Shown here piece by piece: positions 47,710-59,782 of a stretch of 64,000 nt of DNA. Position 1 is the stretch's first letter; each line of letters starts with the position of its first letter. The stretch spans positions 74,374,724 to 74,438,723 of the forward strand of contig NC_134846.1 of NCBI RefSeq assembly GCF_965363235.1, written 5' to 3'. The stretch is from Mytilus galloprovincialis (lineage: Eukaryota; Mollusca; Bivalvia; Mytilida; Mytilidae). The position numbers were made by a program, and so were the translations under genes. The notes under the pieces were generated by a model. That model saw only the letters and a program-made list of their open reading frames with translations, did no database searches and was not told the origin of the DNA.

Positions 47710-47717
47710 CTTTTGGA

Positions 47718-49704
47718 TGTAAGACAAACAATAAAAATCAAATACAGTCAAACAATACTGTTTTTCAGTCAGGTCCATTCCATAAAAATGTACGTGAGAG
47801 GGTAGGAAGGGACTTTTATATCCCTACAACCAAGAACCACTTTTCAGATAATTTTGCAAAATGGTTATATATGCATACTGAAAAAAAGACCCATGACACT
47901 TCCTTCCTTCCCTCCCACACACATTTTAATGGAATAGCCTTTACTTATATTGTAACATTTTAAACAATAGTGCTAAATTTTTGCAAAGTGTTTGTTCTAA
48001 CAGCATCTATCAATGAACAAAGTATGAATTCCTTTTGTTAGAGCTAAGATCAAATACTTATGTTCTTAGTTGCAGTATTAAGAAAAGTCATTGAAGTCGA
48101 CTTGTGGTGATTTTATGTGCTTTACAAATTTTGATTACATAATCTGTTTGTTTACTGGATTTTAACTTTTATTTTTTGTAGTTGTGTTAAATCTGTCTGT
48201 GATATAGCTGAGCTTGCAAATAACATTTTTTGAAGTTATATTTCAAATATCTGTGTGACTGGATGCATTACAGAACATTTAGATTGATCTTAGATTAAGG
48301 GGTAAATTTAGAATTGTTTGTTTTTATTGTTAATTTTTCTGAGAGGAATGAATGTTTTTTTGTTACTGCTTAAATATGATGTGACAGTTACTGTTTGATT
48401 TCATGTTGTAATGAAATACAGAATTCAATCTTTTTATTTGTTTGAGAGAGGTTGAAGGTTACTTTGATTATTTTATGAGGAAACAAAATATAGCAAATTC
48501 TAAAAGGAGTACTTTATTAAAGGCATGGCTTGCCCTGAAAATATACTGAAAATAAATAATATAGGGGGTTCTTATTCATATCACATTAACATTTTCTTAC
48601 ATTGAATATGCATTTGATTTACCATACATCATTGTCTGATGCAAAAGCCAAACATATGTATGGTAATCTGTTCGTAACAATGTTAACTATTTGTGAAATG
48701 CCTAATATATAAAAAGATACATTATTAAGACAAGCCAAATTTTGTATTTTTATGACGTGGTTTAATTTTTTTTTTGAATCAACATTTGTCCTTGACCTCA
48801 TGTTAATGGTTCAATGATTTGTTGTTTGATTTTTGTGATTTTTAAGACTAGAAGGTCCACACTATTTTTTCCCAGTTTTATGATCAATGTCAAACTTTTA
48901 TGCTCATGTTGCTTAATTACTGTTTTCTTTGTTTGGTTTTACATTGTAAAGTGCTAACATCCATTTATCAGAGTTGAATTGAACTCATTTTCATGGTTAA
49001 TTGGTCAACATATAGTTTCCTGAACCTCATATTTGTAGTTCATTTAAAAATATTTCCTGCATGTCTCTTGTTTCAATTGAATCACTAAAATATTCTGTTT
49101 CATAATTTTATAATATGACAAAACTTAAGAAATTCTTCCAGTATTTCATATTAACAATTTTAGATATATTCCCATAGAGAGCGCTAAAGAGACAAAAGAT
49201 GCAAAATTTCCCATATATATGGAAAATATATCTATATCAAGTTTTTAAGATATCTTCCGGAAAAAATTCTATTGCAATCAACAAAACTAAAACTCAACAA
49301 ATTTCAGTTCTAATATTACATGATTTATATATATTTATTGTACATTTGGAATGCTGATATAGTCTGTACATTTGATTGGGCATGTACATGATCCTTAAGC
49401 TGCATTATTTTTTACAGAGAAATATGAGCATAAGAAGATACTCATTTCTTCATTTTCAGAATAGATCATTAAGAATATTCAGGACTGATGATTTATTCCT
49501 CATTTATATATGCTTTAAAATGTGGATCATCTGTATTTTAATGACATTCTATCTTTATAATAAAATTGCACAAAATCTTTGTTGAAATGTTTCTTTATAG
49601 CATCTTTACTTGTATTTAAGTAAAATAATTATTGAGAAAAATGCATTGTTTCACTAATTTTTTCTGTAGTACTTTGATGCAAAGCTTATAATTTATTGTT
49701 TAAA
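47718..49704. other. AT-rich spacer, no gene seen
   Basis: No recognisable exon, RNA gene or complete repeat. Phrases such as 'cttgacctcatgttaatggt' near 48792 recall the reverse complement of the 11893-12968 repeat family. Confidence 0.4.
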
Positions 49705-49922
49705 TACTGTAAATTCAGAAATTATTGTGAAAAATGCGTTTTTATAAAAATTGTGAAAAATGCAACAGGGTTATAACAACAATAATATTAACTCACATTT
49801 TGAAAATTTTATATGAATTGAACAGGAGTTTTCTCAATATCGCACAAAGTAATATAGCATTTAAGTCTAAAATGACAAAATCACAATAATAAATGCATGC
49901 AATAATTTCTGAATTAAGAGTA
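49705..49922. mobile_element. MITE with TACTGTAAATTCAG ends, about 218 bp
   Basis: TACTGTAAATTCAGAAATTA (49705) and the right end 'taatttctgaattaagagta' (to 49922) are inverted repeats with a few changes, bounded by TA. It is a common bivalve MITE type, with no coding capacity. Confidence 0.75.
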
Positions 49923-51062
49923 CTTTGTTCATTTCCAGTGTTTACCATACTTGATTTGGTAATGCCTAAATACTGATGTTAACATGGTTAAGTTATGAAG
50001 TTTGAGGTTAAAGCAGAGGTTCTTCATGAAAAAATATGACCAATTTATCATTTTAAACACTTTATACAGTTTACAAGTGATAAGTGTGTTAAAGGGTTTT
50101 GAATTTTATATGCCATTGCTTCATTGAGTTGTTTACAATTGTTGACCTGTCAGTTTTTTTTCTCACCTGCAATAAACCAAAAGAATCAAGACTAAGGGAT
50201 TACTGGCGTTAGCTAAGTGAATGCAGCTACCTACTTCAAAGGCTGGATAATCTGGGAAACAAGAGGCAATACAGTGTGAGGCTTCCTTCTGGCAAATGCC
50301 TTATGTCCTTGAACTCATTTTACTTATTCTGTAATCAACATAGCTTTTCTGATAAGGCCAGTTAATCAGATGCTTAACACAATGTGAAAGCTATATTTGA
50401 TATATAGCTTGACTGTAAGCTGTACTGATAGTTTTTATCTAACCTTTATCCCTTTCCATGGTTCATTGATTCACACAAAGATGTGTAAAGATTACCAATG
50501 AGACAGCTATCCACTACAGACCAAGCAGTAGGTCTGTTTCACAGGAGGTAAACATTATTTGCTGGATAAAGTAAGGTGTACATGTTTTCTTCTGACAATG
50601 TTCAACTGACCTTGGCCTCATGTTTATGGTTCACTACTCAACGTCGATTTATTATGATTAGATCTGTTTACTAGAAGCTATAAATAAAAGTTCAACTGTG
50701 TTCGGTGGATATAACGATTTCAAGTTGTTGAAGTCGGCCTGCCAGGGTTCATTTGACCTTGACATAATTTTCGTTGTTGAATTATACATTGATTATTAAG
50801 ATGTTGGAGAACTTAAAGCAGAACAATTTAAGTCTTATATAAGCTCAAAATCGATGGAGAGAACAACTTTACATAAATTTCACAAAGAAGTCTTTTAATT
50901 TGCAACCATACTTCATTTCCTCACTTTCTTCTCAAGATTAACGATTTATTTTTAAGCATTCTCTGTCATAAATAAAATGCCTTAATTCAAAACTACATAT
51001 TTCTATGAAACGACCGTCTGTGCAAATATGTACATTTGTCTTTTGATAGAGTACAGCTGTTT
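49923..51062. other. AT-rich spacer, no gene seen
   Basis: This contains a partial copy near 50455-50525 of the 'accaatgagacagctatcca' repeat family and repeat-like 'gaccttggcctcatgtttat' near 50610. Nothing else is recognisable. Confidence 0.4.
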
Positions 51063-52100
51063 AGCTCACCGTTCCAAAGGAACGGTGAGCTTTAGCCATC
51101 ACTTGGTGTCTGTCGTCGTCCTCGTCCATCTGGTGTAAACTATTTCAAACATCTTTTCCTCTGAAACTAAAGAACCATTTCCAACCAAACTTAAGCTGAA
51201 TGATCCTTAGGGTATCTTGAATAAAGTTTGTTTTATTTTCTGTTTCGTCAAAAAACATGGCCACCATGGCTAAAAATAAAACACAGGGGTAAAATGCAGT
51301 TTTTTGCTTATATTCTCAAAAACCAAAGCAGTTAGAGCAAATCTGACAGGGGTTAAAGTGTTCGTAAGGTAATATTCTATCAGCTCTGAAATTTTCAGAT
51401 GAATCTAATAACCCATTGTTGGGTTGCTGCCACTAAATTGGAAATTTTAAGGAGATTTTGCAGTTTTTGGTTATTATCTTGAATAGTATTAATGATGAAG
51501 ATAAACTGTAATCAGCAAATATGTTCAGCAAAGTAAGATCTACAAATAATATCCTGACTAAAATTGTCAATTGACCCCTTAAAGAGTAATTGTCCTTTAA
51601 GGACAATTCTACACAATTTGTTTATCATTTTTTCTAATTTTAAAAAATCTTCTTTACTGAAACCACTGAACCAATTCCAACTAAACTTAAGCTAAATGAT
51701 ACTTAGGGTGTCTAGAATCAAATTTGTGTTTTATTTTCTGTTTCGTCAAAAAACATGGCCACCATGGCTAAAAATAGAACATGGGTGAAATGCAGTTTTT
51801 GGCTTATATTTCAAAAACCAAAGCAGTTAGAGCAAATATGACGTGGGGTAAAAGTGTTCATAAGGTAAAGTTCTATCAGCCCCGACATTTTTAGATGAAT
51901 CTAATAACCCATTGTTGGGTTGCTGCCACTAAATTAGTAAATTTAAGGAAATTTTGCAGTTTTTGGTTATTATCTTGAATAGTATTAATGATAAAGATAA
52001 GCTGTAAACAGCAAATATGTTCAACAAAGTAAGATCTACAAATAAGTTCAAATGACCAAAATTGTCAATTGATCCCTTAAAGAGTTATTGGCAATCTTAG
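51063..52100 (+). repeat. Dispersed element starting with a 13-bp perfect hairpin, internal duplication
   Basis: 51063-51075 (AGCTCACCGTTCC) pairs perfectly with 51079-51091 across an AAA loop. After 'gtctgtcgtcgtcctcgtcc', a block of about 490 bp ('cttaagctgaatgatcctta ... attgtcaattgaccccttaa') occurs twice, at about 51159-51600 and 51660-52090. A common bivalve family starts this way. No coding is seen. Confidence 0.8.
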
Positions 52101-52375
52101 TAGATTTTCTTTATTCTTATGTTGTCAAAACTATATGATTGTTTTTTCATCAGTCTCTATCACTCCGAAAATGTATAAATTGAAACTACAGATCTCTTTA
52201 GTACACCCTCTTTTTGTATGTTTAAATATTTTCTTATCATGTTAGAATCCAGTGTTTTTGAGCATTGATATCGAAATGACTGAGTGTTGATTTGCATTGC
52301 GGTTGACGCTTATCCGTCGACACAGCAGGTGTTACTCCGTTTTGAGATTATGCGATTCTCTATGTTATTTCAAAA

Positions 52376-52456
52376 GAGGGACGAAAGATACCAGAGGGAC
52401 AGTCAAACTCATTAATCTGAAATAAACTGACAACGCCATGGCTAAAAATGGGGAAA
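52376..52456 (+). repeat. Dispersed mollusc repeat, short copy
   Basis: 'gagggacgaaagataccaga' through 'gccatggctaaaaatgggga', the same family as 32-124. Confidence 0.8.
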
Positions 52457-53510
52457 AAAGTTTCTTCTTAATCGATTTATAAGATTTAAACATCGTTAAA
52501 TTTCTGTTGCATATATTTAGCATTCTATATCACTTCAGTCAGCTCTTTCATCTCCTTAAATGCATGAATTCGAAACTACGAATATCCGTTGTACAACATC
52601 TTTGTGCTTAGTTAGAATCCAAACCTTTCGAGTTTATAGTTTACTTTTCGTAAAGTTCTCAGTGTAATAGCATATGTTTAATTTCTTGCCATTTTGTATA
52701 CTTGTGGTAGATAGAAGTTTGATTAACTATCTTTCTACGTTTGATATTTTTAATTTATTAAAATAATAGCAGTTGTTTTCACTATTTGCCATCACGTCGA
52801 AAAAGCCTACATTCGATAGCTTTATTACAAACCCTTAATTCAATTGCGTATATATTTGTCTTTTGATAAAATCTGGCTTCTTTCTGTCAATTATTAACCT
52901 TTCTTCGAGTTCTCCTTGTGGCAATCTTTGTTCTGTAAATCACTCTTCTTTTCCCTTTTTTGTATTACAAATTACATGACTTTTACAGCTTTCTCTTTCA
53001 CCTCTCAAATGCATAAATTAAACTACAGGACAAGTAATTGAACATATTAAGGTTACTGATCGAAAAAAAAAAAGATTCAAACTTACCTGGAAGGTTTGCC
53101 GGTCATTTATAAATCAATCAAATACAATTTTTTTTATCCCTCCTTAAAATTAAAGAAAAAAGTGGTCTCTCTCTCTCTCTATAAATGCCTGTACCAAGCC
53201 AGGAATAAGACAGTTGTTGTCCATTCGTTTGATGCGTTTTATTCTTTGATTTTGCCATGTGATTAGGGACTTTCCGATTGAATTTTCCTCGGAGTTCAGT
53301 ATTTTTGTGATTTCACTTTTTATCAAAACATGCCAAAATTTACACGTACCTTTGACACACATGATATGTACGATATACTTAAAAATTCAAAAGTTCACAA
53401 AGGTTTTATGAGAGATTAAATTGATTCTCTTACTTTGAATTTGTAACAAAATTTTTGAACCCTCTCCACGAACAGAAAGAAAAAAAAAACACGACCCCTT
53501 ACATTTGACC
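52457..53510. other. AT-rich spacer, no gene seen
   Basis: Repeat-like phrases occur ('tgcatgaattcgaaactacg', 'catatatttgtcttttgata') that recur loosely at 54180-54300, 54560-54660 and 54840-54910. This suggests one old family spread over 52.1-54.9 kb. No gene. Confidence 0.4.
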
Positions 53511-53548
53511 AGCCCCCCCCCCCCCACCCCCCCTCCCCCCCCCCCAGG
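53511..53548 (+). repeat. C-rich tract
   Basis: Nearly pure C runs broken by single A or T. The minus-strand frame with a Gly-rich stretch is a by-product. The length is likely unstable. Confidence 0.8.
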
Positions 53549-54956
53549 TAAGAATTTATAAGTCCCTAAGATTGAAAATAAAATGAATTGAGAATGGAAA
53601 TCCGGGAATGAAATTAAGAGACAACAACCCAACCAAAGAGCAGACAACATCATAAAGCCACCAATTGGTCTTCAAGACAGCGAGAAAATTCCGCACTTGG
53701 AGACGGGATTCAGCTTGTCCCTAAAGCGGTAATGGAAAATAATACGTTGATTCACAGCGGACAACAACAAGACTGAGTTAACCCAACACACTTGTACGAA
53801 AAGAAGTGTTTTTCATGTACCTGTTAGCTACGAGTAATGGGTATAGATTACTATCACTGAAATCTAATACAAATTGTTGACATTTATGTAAGAAATGGAT
53901 GCAGCAACCGGTAAAAAATAGTGAAGGGACTTACTGATTTCAAACACTTATCAAAGATACTAGGCTTTTATTGCAAAGGACACTAACCATGGAATCAAGG
54001 AATATTGTACAGGTATCTTAGCTATATAAGCATTTAAAACAAACACAACTTTAAAAATTGAAGTATTATATGACTAAGTTATCATGGCTAAGGTATTTTA
54101 ATTTTGCAACTGACCATACTAAATTTCCTCACTTTCTAATTATCCGTAATAAATGAATTCAATATCGGCATTCTCTTTTGCATAGAAAATGTCTGAATTG
54201 GAAACTATATATTTTTCATAATACAACGTCATTGTATAGTCCTGTACATATTTGTCTTTTGGTATATAAGCTTAAACAGATTTACTTCGAGTTTCCATTT
54301 TTTAGTCTATGGCCAATGTCTTGTGGCATATAGTGGACCTATTGGCAATCCTAGTATATTTCCTTATCTTTATATTGTAAAAACTACATGATTGTTTTCC
54401 CCCAGTTGTCATTACTAAAAGGTATAATTTGAAATAAGTTTATCTATAGTACATTCTCTTTAATAGGTAATTTTATAATGATTTATAGGTTGTTAAAATC
54501 CAGGGTACTTGAACCTTCGCCATACTCTATCTCTTCAGCAATTTCTATCATTCCATTAAACTCACGAGCTATATGTAATATAGAAATTACATGATTCGCC
54601 ATTAATTCGAAAGGATATATTAGTACAAACCTCTTATGCATTCACGTATGTGTATTTATCTTTTGTATGAGTCTGGCTTCTTGGGTGTATCATTTACACT
54701 TTTTCAAATTCTCCTCGTGGTAATTTTCGCTCTAATTTTTGTTCAGTGGTGTATGTTGGAAGGTAGTCTTATAGGTGACTACACTAATTTTCTTTACTTT
54801 TGTATCACAAAATTATACCTTTAGTTTTTGAGCATCCTTTATCATCTCTAAAATTCCTTCATCCAAAACTGCGGATATCTTTAAAACATCTATATGTGCA
54901 GTTGTGTATATATTTGTATTTTGTTAGAATCTGTGAGTCTATAGCCTACCTTTCTC

Positions 54957-55070
54957 AATGTTCATCGACGGGTGCCTTATGTGAAGCAGGATCTGCCGAC
55001 CCTTCTGGAGCACCTGATATCAACCGCAGTTTTTGGTGGAATTCGTGTTGATTAGTCGCTAGTTTTCTAG
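54957..55070 (-). repeat. Dispersed mollusc repeat, reverse partial copy
   Basis: 'ttatgtgaagcaggatctgc' and 'ccttctggagcacctgatat' are the reverse complement of the far part of the 38935-39172 copy. Confidence 0.75.
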
Positions 55071-55189
55071 GTTATGTTTTTTTCTTTTTTTTTAATTTTT
55101 AATTTTGAGTTTTGAACTATTCAGTGAGAGATCATCATATTTATAGCGGAAGGTAAAGTTAAAGGTTAATCCTATTTTCTTTTCTTTCT

Positions 55190-55615
55190 TCTTAAGAAGT
55201 TCCTGTATAAAATCAGCCTCACAAGAATAAAGAAACAAGTCGACAAGAGGAGGGAAGACCCAGCAATATACCGTTGTTTGTAAAGACACTTATGTAGTTT
55301 AGGTATCCAATACAGTAATGGAAGATCCAGTTCTTTATCTTTGGTTGAAATTCCGAAGGAACATAGAGTATGGCTTTGATTATCCAGGACTTCCTCTTTG
55401 ATAACTGTCGTTGGTGTATATGTTGAGTGACCAAGTGAATTGTCAATACCTACTGCATTAATCAAGCAATTAATGTAATGAGATTTATAAACAAATACGA
55501 TGTTGTTTGGGGCTTTATCTGCGGGGACAACATATTTGTCATAAAGGGAAGGAAAAGTGTGTTGCAACATTTGGGTCTTTAAAGATGGATGTAGCATGGG
55601 TATTGATAGACCCAA
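55190..55615 (-). pseudogene. Reverse transcriptase relic (Penelope-like or related retroelement)
   Basis: On the minus strand the frame reads FPSLYDKYVVPADKAPNN, IVFVYKSHYINCLI and LPLLYWIPKLHKCLYKQRY, then AGSS, and then degenerates. VVPADKA..N and WIPKLHK..YKQRYIAGSS are the N-terminal reverse-transcriptase motifs of a family abundant in molluscs, which I take to be Penelope-like. The catalytic YxDD region and the rest of the element are missing, so this is a dead fragment of about 140 codons. Confidence 0.65.
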
Positions 55616-56084
55616 TCAGTTTCTTAATTCTGATTTGTATTTGTACTTCTATGGCTATCGCATAAAATTCCATTATTTGACAACAAAGTGGGAACAAAAT
55701 AAACAGACATAATAGGCAAAAATGTCAAAAGAAAGGGTACAGCAGTTAATATTGTGATTACCTGAATCACTATAAAACAAACAAAAATGTCAAAAAAGAA
55801 AACACAAGAAGACTTATAGACTAAGTTCATAAACAAATTTCAAGAATAACACAACAACACAATGACGGGATGTATAAGTACCGAGCCAAGTCAAATATAG
55901 ACCAAACAGTAAAAGTAATAATTTACAACTACAAAAAAATAATATCAAAATTAAGACGACAAGCAACGTCAGTTCCACAGGCACTTTCCGCAGAATTTTT
56001 TTCCTATATACCTTTAAAAGAATTTCTTCTGATCTAGTGCCTGCTGTCAGTACCTAGATTTACTTTGATAACTATTTACATCAC
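55616..56084. other. Spacer, no gene seen
   Basis: AT-rich sequence next to the reverse-transcriptase relic. It could be more of the same element, but nothing is readable. Confidence 0.35.
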
Positions 56085-56430
56085 TAAGTCGATGCCACTG
56101 CTGGTGGACGTTTCGTACCCGAGGGTATCACAAGCCCAGTAGTCAGCACTTTGGTGTTGACATGAATATCAATCACATGGTCATCTTTATAAATTTCCTG
56201 TTTACAAAACTATGAATTTTTCGATAAACTAAGGATTTTCTTATCCCAGGCATAGATAACCTAAGCCGTATTTGGCACAACTGTTTTGGAATTTTGGGTC
56301 CTCAATGCTGTTCAACTTTGTACTTGTTTGGCTTTATCACTATTTTGATCTGATTGTCACTTATGAGTCTTATGTAGACGAAACGCGCGTCTGGCGTACT
56401 AAATTATAATTCTGGTACCTTTGATAACTA
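56085..56430 (+). repeat. Dispersed mollusc repeat containing a hammerhead motif
   Basis: 'gccactgctggtggacgttt', 'cccagtagtcagcactttgg', 'ttatcccaggcatagataac', then the hammerhead-like segment and 'ggcgtactaaattataattc'. I recognise this as a high-copy family in bivalves, associated with Penelope-like retroelements or retrozymes. It is oriented opposite to the nearby reverse-transcriptase relic, so it is probably an independent insertion. Confidence 0.8.
56355..56396 (+). ncRNA. Hammerhead ribozyme-like motif, core altered
   Basis: Stem I is TGUCA/UGGCG (56355-56359 with 56392-56396, two wobbles). The core reads CTTATGA at 56360-56366 where CTGATGA is required. Stem II is GTCT/AGAC with a 5-nt loop (56367-56379). 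GAAA lies at 56380-56383, a tiny stem III is CGCGCG, and GTC at 56389-56391 would precede the cleavage site. The G-to-T change falls on a core base needed for catalysis, so this copy is probably inactive. Confidence 0.7.
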
Positions 56431-56780
56431 TAATACATCAAGACCATCATATATTATTTGTGAAGTGGATACGGAATATATTTTAAAAAGATGACTTGGT
56501 ATCTTCTGATGAAATTGATTAAGAAAAAAAAAAGATGAACAGTTCTTGACATAATCCTGGTTCATCAAAGTTTTGCTCACACACTAAAGTCTGACTAGCA
56601 ACTGGAAGCTCTTGAATACCGAAGGAGTTGGAAAATGTATATCCAATTTACAGGTGAAGTTGGTATATTGTTACTTAGGTAGGGGAAATTGATAATAAAA
56701 GCACTGTTATTAACATGTGATATAAGGGATTGAAATATTTGGCAACATCATACTAATTAACTGCTACTGTCCATAAAAGA

Positions 56781-57115
56781 GGGCTAAAGATACCAGATGG
56801 ACAGACAAACTCATAGATCGAAAATATACTGACAACGCCATGGCTTAAAAAGAAAAAGACAAACAAACAATATTCGTTAATAATAATCGCCAAACTATGC
56901 TAAAACCATCTTAAGTCATCTCTTTGGGATCTGAGATCACCTGAGAGCACCCCCAGTTTTGCTGGGGTTCGTGGTGCTAAGTCTTTAGTTTTCCATATTG
57001 TGTATCGTGTACTATTATTTGTCTGTTTGTCTTTTTCAAATTAACCATGACGTTGTCAGTTTGTTTTCGATCTATGAGTTTGAATGTCCCACTGGTATCT
57101 GCCGCCCCTCTTTTA
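56781..57115. repeat. Inverted pair of dispersed mollusc repeat copies
   Basis: The forward copy is 56781-56870 ('gagggctaaagataccagat ... gccatggcttaaaa'). The reverse copy is 56897-57115 ('ctgagatcacctgagagcac' ... 'gtttgaatgtcccactggta'). They face each other across about 30 bp. Confidence 0.75.
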
Positions 57116-57219
57116 TATTATTTGTTTGTGCGTTTCTCTGTGATGAGTATTCTTGCGTGTTTTTGTCACGAAGTGTTGTCATGTTAGCGATATTTTTTTT
57201 AATATTGTCATACAAACGG

Positions 57220-57475
57220 GAGGTTTGGTTAGCCATAAAACCGGGTTCAGCTCACCATTTTTTCTTAAAATATCCTTTACCAAGTCAAGAATTTTGCAGT
57301 TGTTATCAAATAGTTAGTTTATATGTATGTTGGCGTTTACTTTTGTTGAACTTTACTGTTCCTGTTGTTTCTTTGTTTTCCCCTTATAGTTGATGTGTTT
57401 TCCTCAGTTTTAGTTTGTTACCCGGATTTGTAATGACTTTTGAACACCAGTATACTACTGTTGCCTTTATTTTGC
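57220..57475 (-). repeat. Dispersed repeat ('gtggcatgccaaacc' family), reverse copy
   Basis: 'gggaggtttggttagccata' and 'ccagtatactactgttgcct' are the reverse complement of the two ends of 62830-63475, with much of the interior deleted or diverged. Confidence 0.7.
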
Positions 57476-58290
57476 AGTTATTTCAGGTCCATTTTTGTCA
57501 CAAAGTTCGTCAAGAATGTATAAAGACGTCGCGTACGGTGTTGGTGTTAGTTTTGGTAACGTTAGTTTGACGTTATTTTTCATGCATTGTATAAATAACG
57601 TCGTACTTTTTTCATTTCGTGCAGCTCAATCATACAGCATAATTTATATGAGCCGTTTGCTTGACTTGCTACGAATAGAACCGAAATGCAAAAGCGGCAC
57701 ATATTGTTTTTAAGTACAGTTAAATTAAAACAGAAAAATGATATTCATTTAAATTATTATCCCCTTGGAGCAAAGATATTTTCTCTTTTTTTGATTGAAA
57801 CAGGATATTTTTTAAAAAGTTAAAACCCCTGTCTTTTCTGCTGCTTTTTCTTTTAGTTTAAACATATTTATTTATAGTGGATTGTGAAACAAGTTATTAC
57901 AACTTATATTAATCCGTTTCCACTTTGAGGGTGCGAGTGCTTCCTTGTAGCCTTAGCCTGCTCTTTTCGAAATCTAAAAGGGGACTTTTACGTGCAAGAG
58001 ATACTGCTCTCTCTTAACACGGGTCAGTCATTTATCGCCCCCTTCCGACGGACTATCATTGTTTTACAAGACCATCATACTCGCAAATGGTGTCAAGGGC
58101 TTATTCTTTTGATAATTTCCGAATAAAAATTTTATTAGTTGAATAGTTTGTTTCATCGCCTGTATTAAATGTTAAAAGAATCAACAGTTGAAAGCAAATT
58201 CAAAATTAACCACAATAAAGTTAATTTAATCAAATTTGCCAATTTCATAATTCATAAACAAAAGGAAATTTAATTTCACCTATGAACAAG
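57476..58290. other. Spacer, no gene seen
   Basis: 57525-57546 matches 61327-61348 exactly in reverse complement and marks an otherwise diverged repeat family. The 72-codon frame at 57495-57713 is not recognisable. The rest is AT-rich. Confidence 0.4.
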
Positions 58291-58294
58291 AAAA

Positions 58295-58482
58295 CAGATG
58301 GGCGCAGATAATTTTAGCGAAAAACTACTAGGGGACATTTTAGCGCAGACATTAGAGCCCATTTCAGCGCAGGATTAATCCGTTCAGCTGTATTTTCGAT
58401 AGCCAATTTTAGCGAAAACTTTCCTAGTTGAATAATACTAAAACCACGAGCATTAATTTATGCTGGCTTAATATTAAAGTTG

Positions 58483-58552
<70 letters not shown>

Positions 58553-59095
58553 CACTTTGGTTCATCATGGAAATAAAAGTAATTCTATAGTTGTCACTCA
58601 GCTATTTAAGTTTTCCTTGATACTATCATCAAATTGCAAACAACAACATATATAAAAATACAATGTATAGACGAATGTGCACCTCAATCTAGACAAGGTA
58701 AAGAGAAAAATCAGTTCCTACTGTAACTTTATGAATAGTATTGTACAGGGGGTATACCCAGAGCCCATTACTTACGTTCTCTTGAATATAAATTCCAGGC
58801 TAGAACGGTCTTTTAAAATTTGATTTTTAAATTTTAGTGTTATATTTTAATGGACATGATATTTTTTAAATTGTGCTGTCTTGCTTCTATTTTAAAAAAA
58901 TATTGATCATTAATCACTTATCATAAAATGGATTAAAGCATTGCTCTAAAATGGGCATTGATAATTTCCATTTTCGCTCCAATGGGTTTAAAATTTTGGG
59001 CTAAAATGGGCTTTACTTTGGCGTTAAAACGTTAGATTTTTTTCTCTAAAATGTCCTACCAATGCGCTAAAATGTCCTCCGCCGAAACAGATACA
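58295..59095. repeat. Region of repeated TTTTAGCGC words in both orientations
   Basis: 'ggacattttagcgcagacat' and 'cccatttcagcgcaggatta' (58334-58378) face reverse-complement words 'gcgctaaaatgtcctccgcc' and 'gggctaaaatgggctttact' (58998-59090). This may be a foldback element around the TA microsatellite. The ends are not defined. Confidence 0.5.
58486..58549. repeat. (TA)n microsatellite, about 30 units
   Basis: Pure TA dinucleotides over about 64 bp, preceded by 'gttgtatg' and followed by 'ttcactttgg'. Confidence 0.95.
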
Positions 59096-59782
59096 GATAT
59101 TAATTTTAACTAGATTCGATAAAAATCTGTTAAGATATTGTATCAAAATTATGATAATTTGAAATAAAAATCTATAAATTTGATATATCAGATCCCTTTT
59201 GCACTGATTGTGCATGGGCATATGTTTTTTCTTCTAGATCTCGCGCATGGGTCTTTGTTTTTAATAAAAAGTGTGCAAACAAAATAAATATTGAAACAAA
59301 CATATAAAGAAAAATGCAAGGATGAACTTAAGGATGTATCATTAATCCTTGCATGTGCCCATCGAAATTGATAAAGAAGCATGCCAGGATTTTGAGGAAG
59401 GGGAAGCATTTTTTATCCTTGCATGTTCCCATGTCCCTAGAAACACACTATCCATTCTTTCTGATTTGAAAATGTGCAATATAAATTGATCCTTTTTCTA
59501 TTATAATCGTTCGTTCTAAGACACAAGGTCCCATGTACTGAATAGAGAACGTTCAAACTAGGCCCCCAAACTGCCTCAATAATAGATAAAAGGGGGGGAG
59601 AGGGTTTCAGAGACATTAAACCTGTTAAGAAAGTTTTGAATAAGCATTCAGTGACATATTTGTCGCTGGACGTCAGATAAACAATGAATCAATACACAAA
59701 AAAATGCGCCAATTTGGGTTACGCAATGTTTCAATCAATCTCATTATTATACATGTAATTAAATCATACTATTGGTAGAGAA

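Noticed and set aside
47622..47963. 113-codon open frame
   Set aside because: Its first part is inside the hAT MITE, it matches nothing recognisable, and it has no splice or start support.
53387..53653. Glycine-rich minus-strand frame
   Set aside because: It is produced by the C-rich tract at 53511-53548.
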